A model generated the notes under the pieces. It was given only the letters and a program-made list of their open reading frames with translations. It had not been told where the DNA came from and did no database searches. Below, one piece after another: positions 1-5,654 of a stretch of 8,101 bases of DNA. Source of the DNA: Candidatus Ulvibacter alkanivorans (GTDB lineage: Bacteria; Bacteroidota; Bacteroidia; Flavobacteriales; Flavobacteriaceae); NCBI RefSeq assembly GCF_003333325.1, contig NZ_QOLC01000001.1, forward strand, positions 1 to 8,101, read 5' to 3'. How positions within the stretch are numbered: the first letter of the stretch is position 1; the number at the start of each line of letters is the position of its first letter. The position numbers and the translations under genes were made by a program.

Positions 1-665
1 CTAATGTGAATATCGATTATTCGTATACGATCAACACTTCCGATACTGGGGAGTTGTCGTTTGGATTGAAAGCCGGTTTGGATCTACTGGATGTAGATTT
101 TACCAAGTTGAATATAGCCGATGGAGGTGATGCATTTGAGAATCCTATTGATAATAAGTTACAGCCACAGATAGGAGCAGGGGTGTATTATAATACGGAT
201 AAGTTTTATGTTGGGTTGTCTGTTCCGAACTTTTTAACGACCAAGCACTTTGATGAGTCTCAGATCGATGAAATCTTAAACGACAACAACAATTTTGATG
301 GTGATGTTACCGCAGCCGAGCGCCTGCATTATTTTTTAATTGCGGGTTATGTGTTTGATATTAGTGATAACTTGAAGTTTAAGCCAGCGACCTTGATTAA
401 GGCAGTGAGCGGTTCTCCATTACAGTGGGATGTATCGGCGAACTTTTTAATCAATGAGAAGTTTACCTTAGGAGCTGCGTATCGATGGAGTGCTGCTTTT
501 AGTGCTATGGTTGGTTTACAAGCTACCGATGGGATTTTCATTGGATTTGGATATGATTACCAAACCACCGATATCGAGACGTACAGTGATGGTTCGTATG
601 AGGCTATTATTCGCTTCGATATATTTAACAAACCAGAACGTGTGTTAACACCAAGATTCTTCTAA
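1..665 (+). CDS. PorP/SprF family type IX secretion outer-membrane protein, C-terminal part (5' end outside window)
   Basis: This is the last ~220 residues of an outer-membrane beta-barrel of the PorP/SprF family; complete members are usually about 300-330 residues. The frame stays open to base 1, so the apparent GTG start at position 6 is internal and the true start lies upstream. Visible family hallmarks are LSFGLKAG (start of a strand), a KFYVGLSVPNFL segment followed by TKHF, alternating hydrophobic/aromatic strands, and the terminal stretch FNKPERVLTPRFF. The final Phe is the usual C-terminal signal of Bam-inserted barrels. Family knowledge: PorP is a T9SS component that works with PorK/L/M/N/E, while SprF-type paralogues are needed for secretion of one large partner such as SprB. 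The next gene, 16 bp downstream on the same strand, encodes a PorE-like OmpA protein, the expected partner, so the two are probably cotranscribed. Which paralogue this is cannot be decided without the upstream gene. Confidence 0.9.
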   Translation, partial: NVNIDYSYTINTSDTGELSFGLKAGLDLLDVDFTKLNIADGGDAFENPIDNKLQPQIGAGVYYNTDKFYVGLSVPNFLTTKHFDESQIDEILNDNNNFDGDVTAAERLHYFLIAGYVFDISDNLKFKPATLIKAVSGSPLQWDVSANFLINEKFTLGAAYRWSAAFSAMVGLQATDGIFIGFGYDYQTTDIETYSDGSYEAIIRFDIFNKPERVLTPRFF

Positions 666-681
666 CCAAAAACTATGGGGC

Positions 682-2595
682 ATGTATAAAATACTACAAA
701 AAGCATTAATATTAACATTAGTATGCTTCTCTACAGGACTTACGTTCGCACAGGAGAAAGAAATAAAAAAGGCTAATGAAGAGTTTGATAAATTTGCATA
801 TATAGATGCAAGAGAGATCTACCTTAAGGTCGTTGAAGATGGATATACATCTGCACAGATCTACAAAAATTTAGGTGACACCTATTATTGGAATAGCGAT
901 TACGACAATGCAGCGAAATGGTATGAGCGTCTAATTAACGAATACCCTTCCGAAGTAGAAACCATGTATTACTATCGTGCTGCACAGTCACAAAAAAGTA
1001 TTAATCAACCGCAGGAGTCCGATCGCCTTATGGCCTTGTTCATCGCAAACGGCGGTGATCCGGGAATTGTTAAGGCTACGTCTACCGACTTTTTAGAATA
1101 TGAAGTTGAATTGGTTAAAGTATCTGTAAATACAGCTTATTCCGATTTTGGCCCTGCCTATTACATGGATAAACTAGTGTATGCTTCCTCATCTACTCGA
1201 AGTGAAGGCTCTAAAATTCACGAATGGAATGAGCAACCTTTTCTTGACCTATTTGTGGCCGATATGGATGAAGAAGGACTATTAATGAGTCCGTCACTCT
1301 TGAGCGGTGAAGTGAATACTCCTTACCATGAATCAACACCAACCTTTACTAAAGACGGGCGTACCGTATATTTTACCCGAAATAATTTTATTGATGGTAA
1401 AAAAGGGAAAGACAAGAACAAAACGATCCGTCTAAAATTATATAAAGCAACCAAGAGTGGAGATAACTTTTGGACCAACATTGTTGAGTTGCCATTCAAT
1501 AGTAAAGAATATTCGGTTGCGCATCCTGCTTTGAGTAAGGATGAAAAAAGATTGTACTTTTCTTCAGATATGCCAGGAACGATTGGTATGTCTGACCTAT
1601 GGTATGTTGATATCTTAGGCGATAACACCTATAGCGAACCAGTAAATCTGGGCTCGAATATAAATACAGAAGCAAGAGAATCATTTCCGTTTATAAGTCA
1701 GGAGAACAATTTGTATTTTTCTAGTGACGGACGCGGAGGACTTGGAGGATACGATATTTTTATGACAGCGTTGAACAACTCAGGCCAGCCCGGAAAAATC
1801 GAAAATTTAGGTGCTCCGGCTAACAGTGCGCAAGATGATTTCGGATTCATTATTAATGAAGAGAAACGAATTGGGTATATGTCATCTAACCGAGAGGGTG
1901 CCCGAGGTAGTATCGATGACGAGATCTACCGCGTTCAGGAAAAATGTTTGATCACACTTGTAGGTACTGTATTCGATAAAGACTCTAAAGAATTATTGCC
2001 CGGTGCAGAAGTATTTCTATTAGACGAGAATAACAACCTTGTGGAGAATGTAACAGTTGGATCAGATGCGGCGTTTAGTTTTACAATTGCTTGTGAAAAG
2101 CAATATTCTATTCGCGCAACAAAATCACAATACGCTCCTAACGAGTTAGTGCTGCAAACACCGAATGAAACGAGTACGATAGAAAAAAATATTCCATTAG
2201 AACTCGTAGACCCTTGTCCACCTAATGATCTTGGATGCCGATTGAACTTGCAACCAATTTATTTTGATTTCGATCGCTATAACATCAGACCGGATGCGGC
2301 CATTGAACTTGAAAAGATCGCCGCAGCTATGCAGCTATATCCTGAACTTATAATTGCCATCGAATCGCATACAGATTCTAGAGGAAACGATGCGTATAAC
2401 ATGGCACTTTCAGATAAGCGCGCAAAATCGACCCTAGATTATCTCGTAAACGAAAGAGGTATAAGTCGTGATCGATTTACTTCGGCGAAAGGATATGGAG
2501 AATCACAACTCGTAAACGAATGCTCTAACGGGGTAGAATGTACCGAAGAAGAGCACCAACTTAATCGACGTTCTATGTTCTTGATACAAAATTAG
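682..2595 (+). CDS. PorE-like OmpA family protein (signal peptide, TPR, PD40 beta-propeller, carboxypeptidase-regulatory-like domain, OmpA C-terminal domain)
   Basis: A 637-residue periplasmic/outer-membrane-associated protein. It begins with a Sec signal peptide (likely cleavage at LTFA|QEKE, residue 23/24). Next come TPR-like helices (about 27-120), including AYIDAREIYLKVVEDG and YDNAAKWYERLINEYP. A WD40-like PD40 propeller follows (about 150-415) with recurring blades such as FTKDGRTVYFT, LSKDEKRLYFSSD and QENNLYFSSDGRGGLGGYD. Then there is a carboxypeptidase-regulatory-like beta-sandwich (about 422-505, LVGTVFDKDSKELLPGAEV) and an OmpA peptidoglycan-binding domain (about 524-637). D565 (SHTDSRG) and R580 (LSDKRA) sit 15 residues apart, as in the diaminopimelate-binding pair of OmpA/Pal domains. 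The domain order is that of PorE, the T9SS component thought to anchor the machine to peptidoglycan. It follows the PorP/SprF gene by 16 bp and is closed by a strong terminator. ATG 682 is preferred because it gives the signal peptide at once; the ATG at 674 is out of frame. It may be a PorE paralogue dedicated to one PorP/SprF-secreted partner rather than core PorE. Confidence 0.9.
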   Translation: MYKILQKALILTLVCFSTGLTFAQEKEIKKANEEFDKFAYIDAREIYLKVVEDGYTSAQIYKNLGDTYYWNSDYDNAAKWYERLINEYPSEVETMYYYRAAQSQKSINQPQESDRLMALFIANGGDPGIVKATSTDFLEYEVELVKVSVNTAYSDFGPAYYMDKLVYASSSTRSEGSKIHEWNEQPFLDLFVADMDEEGLLMSPSLLSGEVNTPYHESTPTFTKDGRTVYFTRNNFIDGKKGKDKNKTIRLKLYKATKSGDNFWTNIVELPFNSKEYSVAHPALSKDEKRLYFSSDMPGTIGMSDLWYVDILGDNTYSEPVNLGSNINTEARESFPFISQENNLYFSSDGRGGLGGYDIFMTALNNSGQPGKIENLGAPANSAQDDFGFIINEEKRIGYMSSNREGARGSIDDEIYRVQEKCLITLVGTVFDKDSKELLPGAEVFLLDENNNLVENVTVGSDAAFSFTIACEKQYSIRATKSQYAPNELVLQTPNETSTIEKNIPLELVDPCPPNDLGCRLNLQPIYFDFDRYNIRPDAAIELEKIAAAMQLYPELIIAIESHTDSRGNDAYNMALSDKRAKSTLDYLVNERGISRDRFTSAKGYGESQLVNECSNGVECTEEEHQLNRRSMFLIQN

Positions 2596-2614
2596 ACTAA
2601 CCAATATTTTTTAT

Positions 2615-2655
2615 AAAAGGCGTTCAATAAAATGTATTGAACGCCTTTTGTTTTT
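2615..2655 (+). terminator. Strong rho-independent terminator after the PorP/PorE-like pair
   Basis: Perfect 15-bp inverted repeat: left arm 2615-2629 (aaaaggcgttcaata), 5-nt loop aaatg, right arm 2635-2649 (tattgaacgcctttt), then g and five T's at 2651-2655. It starts 19 bp after the stop codon of the OmpA gene. The run of A's opening the left arm means it could also act, less well, on leftward transcripts. It separates the envelope genes from the idi operon. Confidence 0.93.
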
Positions 2656-2675
2656 AAAAAGAATAGGCGATTTCG

Positions 2676-2683
2676 TACTTTTG
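2676..2683 (+). promoter_or_regulatory. Candidate -7 promoter element of the idi operon
   Basis: tacttttg matches the Bacteroidota primary-sigma -7 consensus TAnnTTTG exactly and lies 17 bp before the idi ATG, just after the terminator. Initiation would fall near 2690, giving a very short A-rich leader with no clear Shine-Dalgarno sequence, as is common in flavobacteria. No well-spaced TTG -33 element is visible: the nearest (2648-2650) is 25 bp upstream, farther than usual. Confidence 0.55.
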
Positions 2684-2700
2684 AAAAAAAAGAAAATTGA

Positions 2701-3219
2701 ATGGCTGTAGAATTAGTGATACTCGTTAATGAGAAGGACGAGAAAATTGGCTTAATGCCGAAAATGGAAGCCCACGAAAAAGCATTATTACATCGTGCAT
2801 TCTCCGTTTTTGTGATGAACGATAAGAACGAATTGATGTTGCAACAACGCGCATTGCATAAATACCATTCACCGGGACTTTGGACCAACACCTGCTGTAG
2901 TCACCAACGCGATGGAGAATCGTCCTTAGAAGCCGGAAAAAGAAGGCTGATGGAAGAAATGGGGTTTACTACTCCCTTAAAAGAGACGACCTCATTTATT
3001 TATAAGGCTCCATTCGATAATGGTCTTACCGAACATGAGTTTGATCATGTACTTGTAGGAACTTATAACGACGCACCTGTTATTAATCCCGAAGAGGTAG
3101 CCGATTGGAAATGGATGCCGTTAGAATCAGTTAAAGAAGACATAAAGAAGAACCCCGAGCAATATACGGCTTGGTTTAAGATTATTTTTGATAAATTCTA
3201 CCAACACTTGAACGTATGA
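2701..3219 (+). CDS. idi: Isopentenyl-diphosphate delta-isomerase, type 1 (Nudix fold)
   Basis: A 172-residue cytosolic type 1 isomerase interconverting isopentenyl- and dimethylallyl-diphosphate, the step that supplies both C5 units for isoprenoids such as carotenoids, menaquinone and undecaprenyl carriers. Aligned by eye to E. coli Idi, the key residues are present: metal-ligand histidines H25 and H31 (KMEAHEKALLHRAF), catalytic C66 with H68 (TNTCCSHQ), Nudix Glu E86 (RRLMEEMG), Y101, the acidic pair E111/E113 (LTEHEFDH), and W158 (YTAWFK). Length is close to the E. coli enzyme. It is the first gene after a terminator and a candidate promoter, and its stop overlaps the next start by 4 bp (ATGA), indicating translational coupling. 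The mevalonate pathway, which makes Idi essential, occurs in many marine flavobacteria; the window does not show which pathway this organism uses. Confidence 0.95.
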   Translation: MAVELVILVNEKDEKIGLMPKMEAHEKALLHRAFSVFVMNDKNELMLQQRALHKYHSPGLWTNTCCSHQRDGESSLEAGKRRLMEEMGFTTPLKETTSFIYKAPFDNGLTEHEFDHVLVGTYNDAPVINPEEVADWKWMPLESVKEDIKKNPEQYTAWFKIIFDKFYQHLNV

Positions 3220-3623
3220 GCCTAACTCTGTATCGCAAAGCACATTTTAATGCAGCGCACCGCCTTTTTCGAGAGGACTGGAGCGATGAGAAAAATGCCG
3301 ATGTCTTCGGAAAGTGTAGCAATCCAAATTACCATGGCCATAACTACGAGCTTACCGTTGGTGTTAGTGGATCCATAGATCCTGAAACAGGATACTTGAT
3401 CGATCTCAAACGATTGAAAAATATAATATTTGAAGAAGTAGAGCAACCGTTCGATCACAAGAATCTGAATATTGAAGTAGCCGAGTTCAAAGAATTAAAT
3501 CCCACCGTCGAAAATATTGCGATCGTAATTTGGAATAAGCTGCGCAAACGCCTAGATGCCAAATATGAAATATCGGTTACCCTCTACGAAACACCAAGAA
3601 ATTTTGTAACCTATAATGGGTAA
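3216..3623 (+). CDS. 6-pyruvoyl-tetrahydropterin synthase / QueD family protein
   Basis: A 135-residue T-fold enzyme acting on 7,8-dihydroneopterin triphosphate. Zinc ligands are H15 (NAAHRL), H40 and H42 (YHGHNYEL). Catalytic residues visible are C34 (GKCSNPN) and the D80-H81 pair (FDHKNLN). E99 (TVENIA) and E125 (LYETPRN) match conserved positions, E125 being the expected pterin-anchoring Glu. The Cys-to-His spacing, C-x5-HGHNY, is that of eukaryotic-type 6-pyruvoyl-tetrahydropterin synthases (GKCNNPNGHGHNY-like). E. coli QueD, which makes 6-carboxytetrahydropterin for queuosine, has C-x3-HGH. Automated pipelines would probably name it 6-carboxytetrahydropterin synthase. On motif spacing a tetrahydrobiopterin-type role is at least as likely, but no other queuosine or biopterin gene is in view. 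It overlaps idi by 4 bp and manA by 8 bp, so it sits in the middle of a tight operon. Confidence 0.88.
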   Translation: MSLTLYRKAHFNAAHRLFREDWSDEKNADVFGKCSNPNYHGHNYELTVGVSGSIDPETGYLIDLKRLKNIIFEEVEQPFDHKNLNIEVAEFKELNPTVENIAIVIWNKLRKRLDAKYEISVTLYETPRNFVTYNG

Positions 3624-4593
3624 CAAGTCGTCGCTATATCCACTGCGCTTTACTCCCATCTTAAAAGAAAAGGTTTGGGGAGGTTCAAAACTTACAACAG
3701 CATTTAATAAAAAGGGAGGGGATCGAATAGGTGAAAGTTGGGAGCTGTCTGCAGTTCAAAATGCAGTATCGGTGGTTGAAAATGGACCGCTAAAGAATAA
3801 AACACTTGAAGAATTACTGCATACCTATGCCGCAACGATCGTAGGGAATAAAGTATATGAGCGTTATAAACATAACTTTCCCTTACTGTTCAAATTCATC
3901 GATGCGAACGAAACGCTTTCGGTACAATTACACCCTAATGATTCTCTAGCTAAAACACGCCATGATTCCTTCGGAAAGACCGAGCTGTGGTATATCATGG
4001 AAGCAGAGCCAAAGGCAAATCTTATTATCGGTTTCGATAAAACCATAGACAAAGCTGCTTATTTGAAACATCTTTCCGAAGAAACCCTTCCAAATATTCT
4101 AAACGAGGTGCAGATTGAGGCAGGCGATGCCTATTATATCGCACCGGGCACAGTACACGCTATTGGTAGTGGCGTGGTCTTAGCCGAAATTCAACAAACG
4201 TCAGATATTACCTATCGCATCTACGATTGGGATCGCCCGGACACTACGGGTGAATTAAGAGAACTACACACCGATCTCGCTTTGGACGCTATTAATTTTA
4301 CACCACCAACTGCCAAAATTACCTACGAGGATAAAGAAAATCACCCTGTATTGCTCAAACATACACCGTATTTTGAGATCAATAAATTAAAATTATCAGA
4401 AGATCTGGAGCGAGCGATTGCACCTTTGGATTCGTTCGTGGTGTATATGTGCGTAGACGGACAGGCGCTCATACAAACCGAGACGCATTCCGAAGCCATT
4501 CAAAAAGGACAAACTATTCTAATACCGGCTGCCATAGATCGTATTAAAATAAAAACGACAAAAGCTACATTATTAGAAGTTTATATTCCCTAA
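3616..4593 (+). CDS. manA: Mannose-6-phosphate isomerase, class I (short form)
   Basis: A 325-residue zinc-dependent isomerase interconverting mannose-6-phosphate and fructose-6-phosphate, feeding GDP-mannose and glycan synthesis or mannose use. The cupin core shows the zinc ligands Q104 and H106 (SVQLHPND), E123 (GKTELWYI) and H181 (APGTVHAIG). R201 in TYRIYDWDR matches the conserved active-site Arg region. WGG near residues 21-23 and GESWE near 39-43 are further family signatures. Length fits the compact Bacillus-type ManA (~315 aa) rather than the ~390-aa E. coli form. The ATG at 3616 lies inside the end of the pterin-synthase gene, giving an 8-bp overlap and probable translational coupling. 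No later in-frame start before the WGG motif looks better. The stop codon overlaps the candidate promoter of the following gene. Confidence 0.94.
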   Translation: MGNKSSLYPLRFTPILKEKVWGGSKLTTAFNKKGGDRIGESWELSAVQNAVSVVENGPLKNKTLEELLHTYAATIVGNKVYERYKHNFPLLFKFIDANETLSVQLHPNDSLAKTRHDSFGKTELWYIMEAEPKANLIIGFDKTIDKAAYLKHLSEETLPNILNEVQIEAGDAYYIAPGTVHAIGSGVVLAEIQQTSDITYRIYDWDRPDTTGELRELHTDLALDAINFTPPTAKITYEDKENHPVLLKHTPYFEINKLKLSEDLERAIAPLDSFVVYMCVDGQALIQTETHSEAIQKGQTILIPAAIDRIKIKTTKATLLEVYIP

Positions 4594-4598
4594 TTTTG
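4591..4598 (+). promoter_or_regulatory. Candidate -7 element for the 88-aa gene, overlapping the manA stop codon
   Basis: taattttg fits TAnnTTTG exactly; its first three bases are the manA stop codon. An imperfect -33 element (TTA instead of TTG, 4570-4572) lies 18 bp upstream. Initiation would fall near 4605, about 23 nt before the ATG at 4628. This suggests the small gene can be expressed apart from the idi operon, while read-through from manA remains possible because no hairpin lies between them. Confidence 0.5.
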
Positions 4599-4627
4599 CA
4601 GCTTATTTAATTAAACAAACTACTTAT

Positions 4628-4894
4628 ATGGCAAGTGTACGTGATTTAAAAAAGGACATCAATTATGTGCTTGGTGATATTATAGAAGCCGTTTACATTT
4701 GGGAGCTTACGCATCCCAAAAAGGACGCTAAAAAAGCAGAGGCGATCATCGATGAGGCCATTGTTGTATTTGATGAACTAATTGAAAAAGTGAATCAGAA
4801 GGACGTGGAAAACAAAAAGAAACACTTTAAGGCGATCAACCAGGAATTGGAAGATCGTGGCAGAAAATTGATCGATAAGATCAACGCTTTATAG
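4628..4894 (+). CDS. Conserved-type 88-residue helical protein of unknown function
   Basis: A small, soluble, highly charged protein without signal peptide, Cys residues or membrane segment. It looks entirely alpha-helical: DLKKDINYVLGDIIEAVYIW, then a Lys/Asp-rich turn (THPKKDAKKAEA), a second helix (AIIDEAIVVFDELIEKV) and a third (KKKHFKAINQELEDRG...LIDKINAL), suggesting a three-helix bundle or coiled coil. The sequence resembles unnamed proteins often seen in Flavobacteriaceae; I know no assigned function. Coding status is supported by a clean ATG, a candidate promoter of its own, charge-patterned amphipathic helices and a terminator-like hairpin 31 bp after the stop. Its stop is only 4 bp from the stop of the convergent lipoprotein gene. 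A structural, nucleic-acid-binding or protein-binding role is possible, but nothing visible decides. Confidence 0.8.
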   Translation: MASVRDLKKDINYVLGDIIEAVYIWELTHPKKDAKKAEAIIDEAIVVFDELIEKVNQKDVENKKKHFKAINQELEDRGRKLIDKINAL

Positions 4895-4898
4895 GCGA

Positions 4899-5606
4899 TT
4901 AATCGAGATCGTTTTTACGCTCAGCAATTAAAGACTCCAGTTCGACACCGTACTTGGAGTCTTTAATTTTTGGAGTAAGTGCATGGTACACGGTATCCAT
5001 ATATTTTACTTGAACATCGAAAGCTTCCGTTAACATAAGATAAGGCGCCAACTCATACTCACTGTGGTTCTTGGCAAAATTTACGGTAGCCAAGACCCGA
5101 CCTGATCGCAATGTGTTTTTTTGCTTCTGAATAGCGGCTATTAGTGAATCATTATTCGATTGCATGGCTTCTAATTCACTTTTAATAAGATCTAGATTCC
5201 TGTCGGTATACCTCTTGATCAATTTATTGTATTCTGCGATCTTATCTTGGTTTTCTGAACCTGAGATTTTCGCATCCGAGCCAAAATTCTCTAAAGAAGT
5301 TGTAATGCTCATTTCTTTAGGCTCGGCAAAAAATGGTATGCGTTCATCTAAGAGGTCGCCGTTCTTTAAACGCAGATATAAAAAATAAACTTCTGGCTCT
5401 TCCATTGCTTCGGAAAGCTGAAATGTTTCATCCCCATTAATGTGAACAGAATCTACAGAAACCAAGACCGTATCCTCTATCTTCTGAAGGAGCACAGTTC
5501 CTTTTTTAAGACCGTCGATAGATCCTGTGAGTGTCATTTGTTGCTCATTCGTAGAGCAAGCGCACACTAAAATTAACACTAAAACCCCCAATAAATACTT
5601 TTTCAT
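4899..5606 (-). CDS. DUF4369 domain lipoprotein without a thioredoxin domain
   Basis: A 235-residue predicted lipoprotein. The N-terminus MKKYLLGVLVLILVCACS is a signal peptide with lipobox VCA-C, so C17 would be the lipidated residue; Ser at +2 gives no inner-membrane retention signal. Residues about 24-115 fit the DUF4369 beta-rich domain (LTGSIDGLKKGTVLLQK, then a VYFLYLRL strand). Residues about 120-165 form a charged helical/coiled-coil stretch, followed by another helical segment ending SKYGVELESLIAERK. In many Bacteroidota proteins DUF4369 plus this helical part precedes a TlpA/AhpC-like thioredoxin domain. Here the protein stops where that domain would begin, and no CxxC motif is present. 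No frameshifted remnant of a thioredoxin domain is seen downstream, where the 88-aa gene ends 4 bp away. Function unknown; probably an envelope protein that has lost, or never had, the redox module. Confidence 0.85.
   Translation of the reverse strand: MKKYLLGVLVLILVCACSTNEQQMTLTGSIDGLKKGTVLLQKIEDTVLVSVDSVHINGDETFQLSEAMEEPEVYFLYLRLKNGDLLDERIPFFAEPKEMSITTSLENFGSDAKISGSENQDKIAEYNKLIKRYTDRNLDLIKSELEAMQSNNDSLIAAIQKQKNTLRSGRVLATVNFAKNHSEYELAPYLMLTEAFDVQVKYMDTVYHALTPKIKDSKYGVELESLIAERKNDLD
4926..4971 (+). terminator. Probable terminator of the 88-aa gene, embedded in the convergent lipoprotein coding sequence
   Basis: Perfect 14-bp inverted repeat: left arm 4926-4939 (aattaaagactcca), 15-nt loop, right arm 4955-4968 (tggagtctttaatt), with T's running 4967-4971 on the + strand. 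It begins 31 bp after the stop of the 88-aa gene, the expected place for its terminator, yet lies wholly inside the opposite-strand gene, where it encodes residues about 213-227 of the lipoprotein. On the - strand the repeat is followed by gctgag, not T's, so it should terminate only rightward transcripts. The 15-nt loop is longer than usual. Confidence 0.6.
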
Positions 5607-5626
5607 CGCTACACTTTTATGCGCGG

Positions 5627-5634
5627 CAAAGATG
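5627..5634 (-). promoter_or_regulatory. Possible -7 element for the DUF4369 lipoprotein gene
   Basis: On the - strand this reads catctttg (followed by c), one base off TAnnTTTG and close to the common flavobacterial form TATCTTTGC. It lies in the 48-bp gap after the DUF819 gene, 20 bp before the lipoprotein ATG. No TTG -33 element is evident, so cotranscription with the DUF819 gene is an alternative. Confidence 0.35.
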
Positions 5635-5654
5635 CATTTTTTTTAACGGATTTC

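Noticed and set aside
1323..1684. Two open frames on the - strand inside the PorE-like gene
   Set aside because: They lie opposite a well-supported coding gene, have no recognisable domain or start signal, and look like antisense shadows.
2443..2520. Exact 12-bp direct repeat ctcgtaaacgaa at 2443-2454 and 2509-2520
   Set aside because: Both copies encode the tetrapeptide LVNE in the same frame of the OmpA domain; similar codon choice explains it, and there is no further repeat copy or flanking structure.
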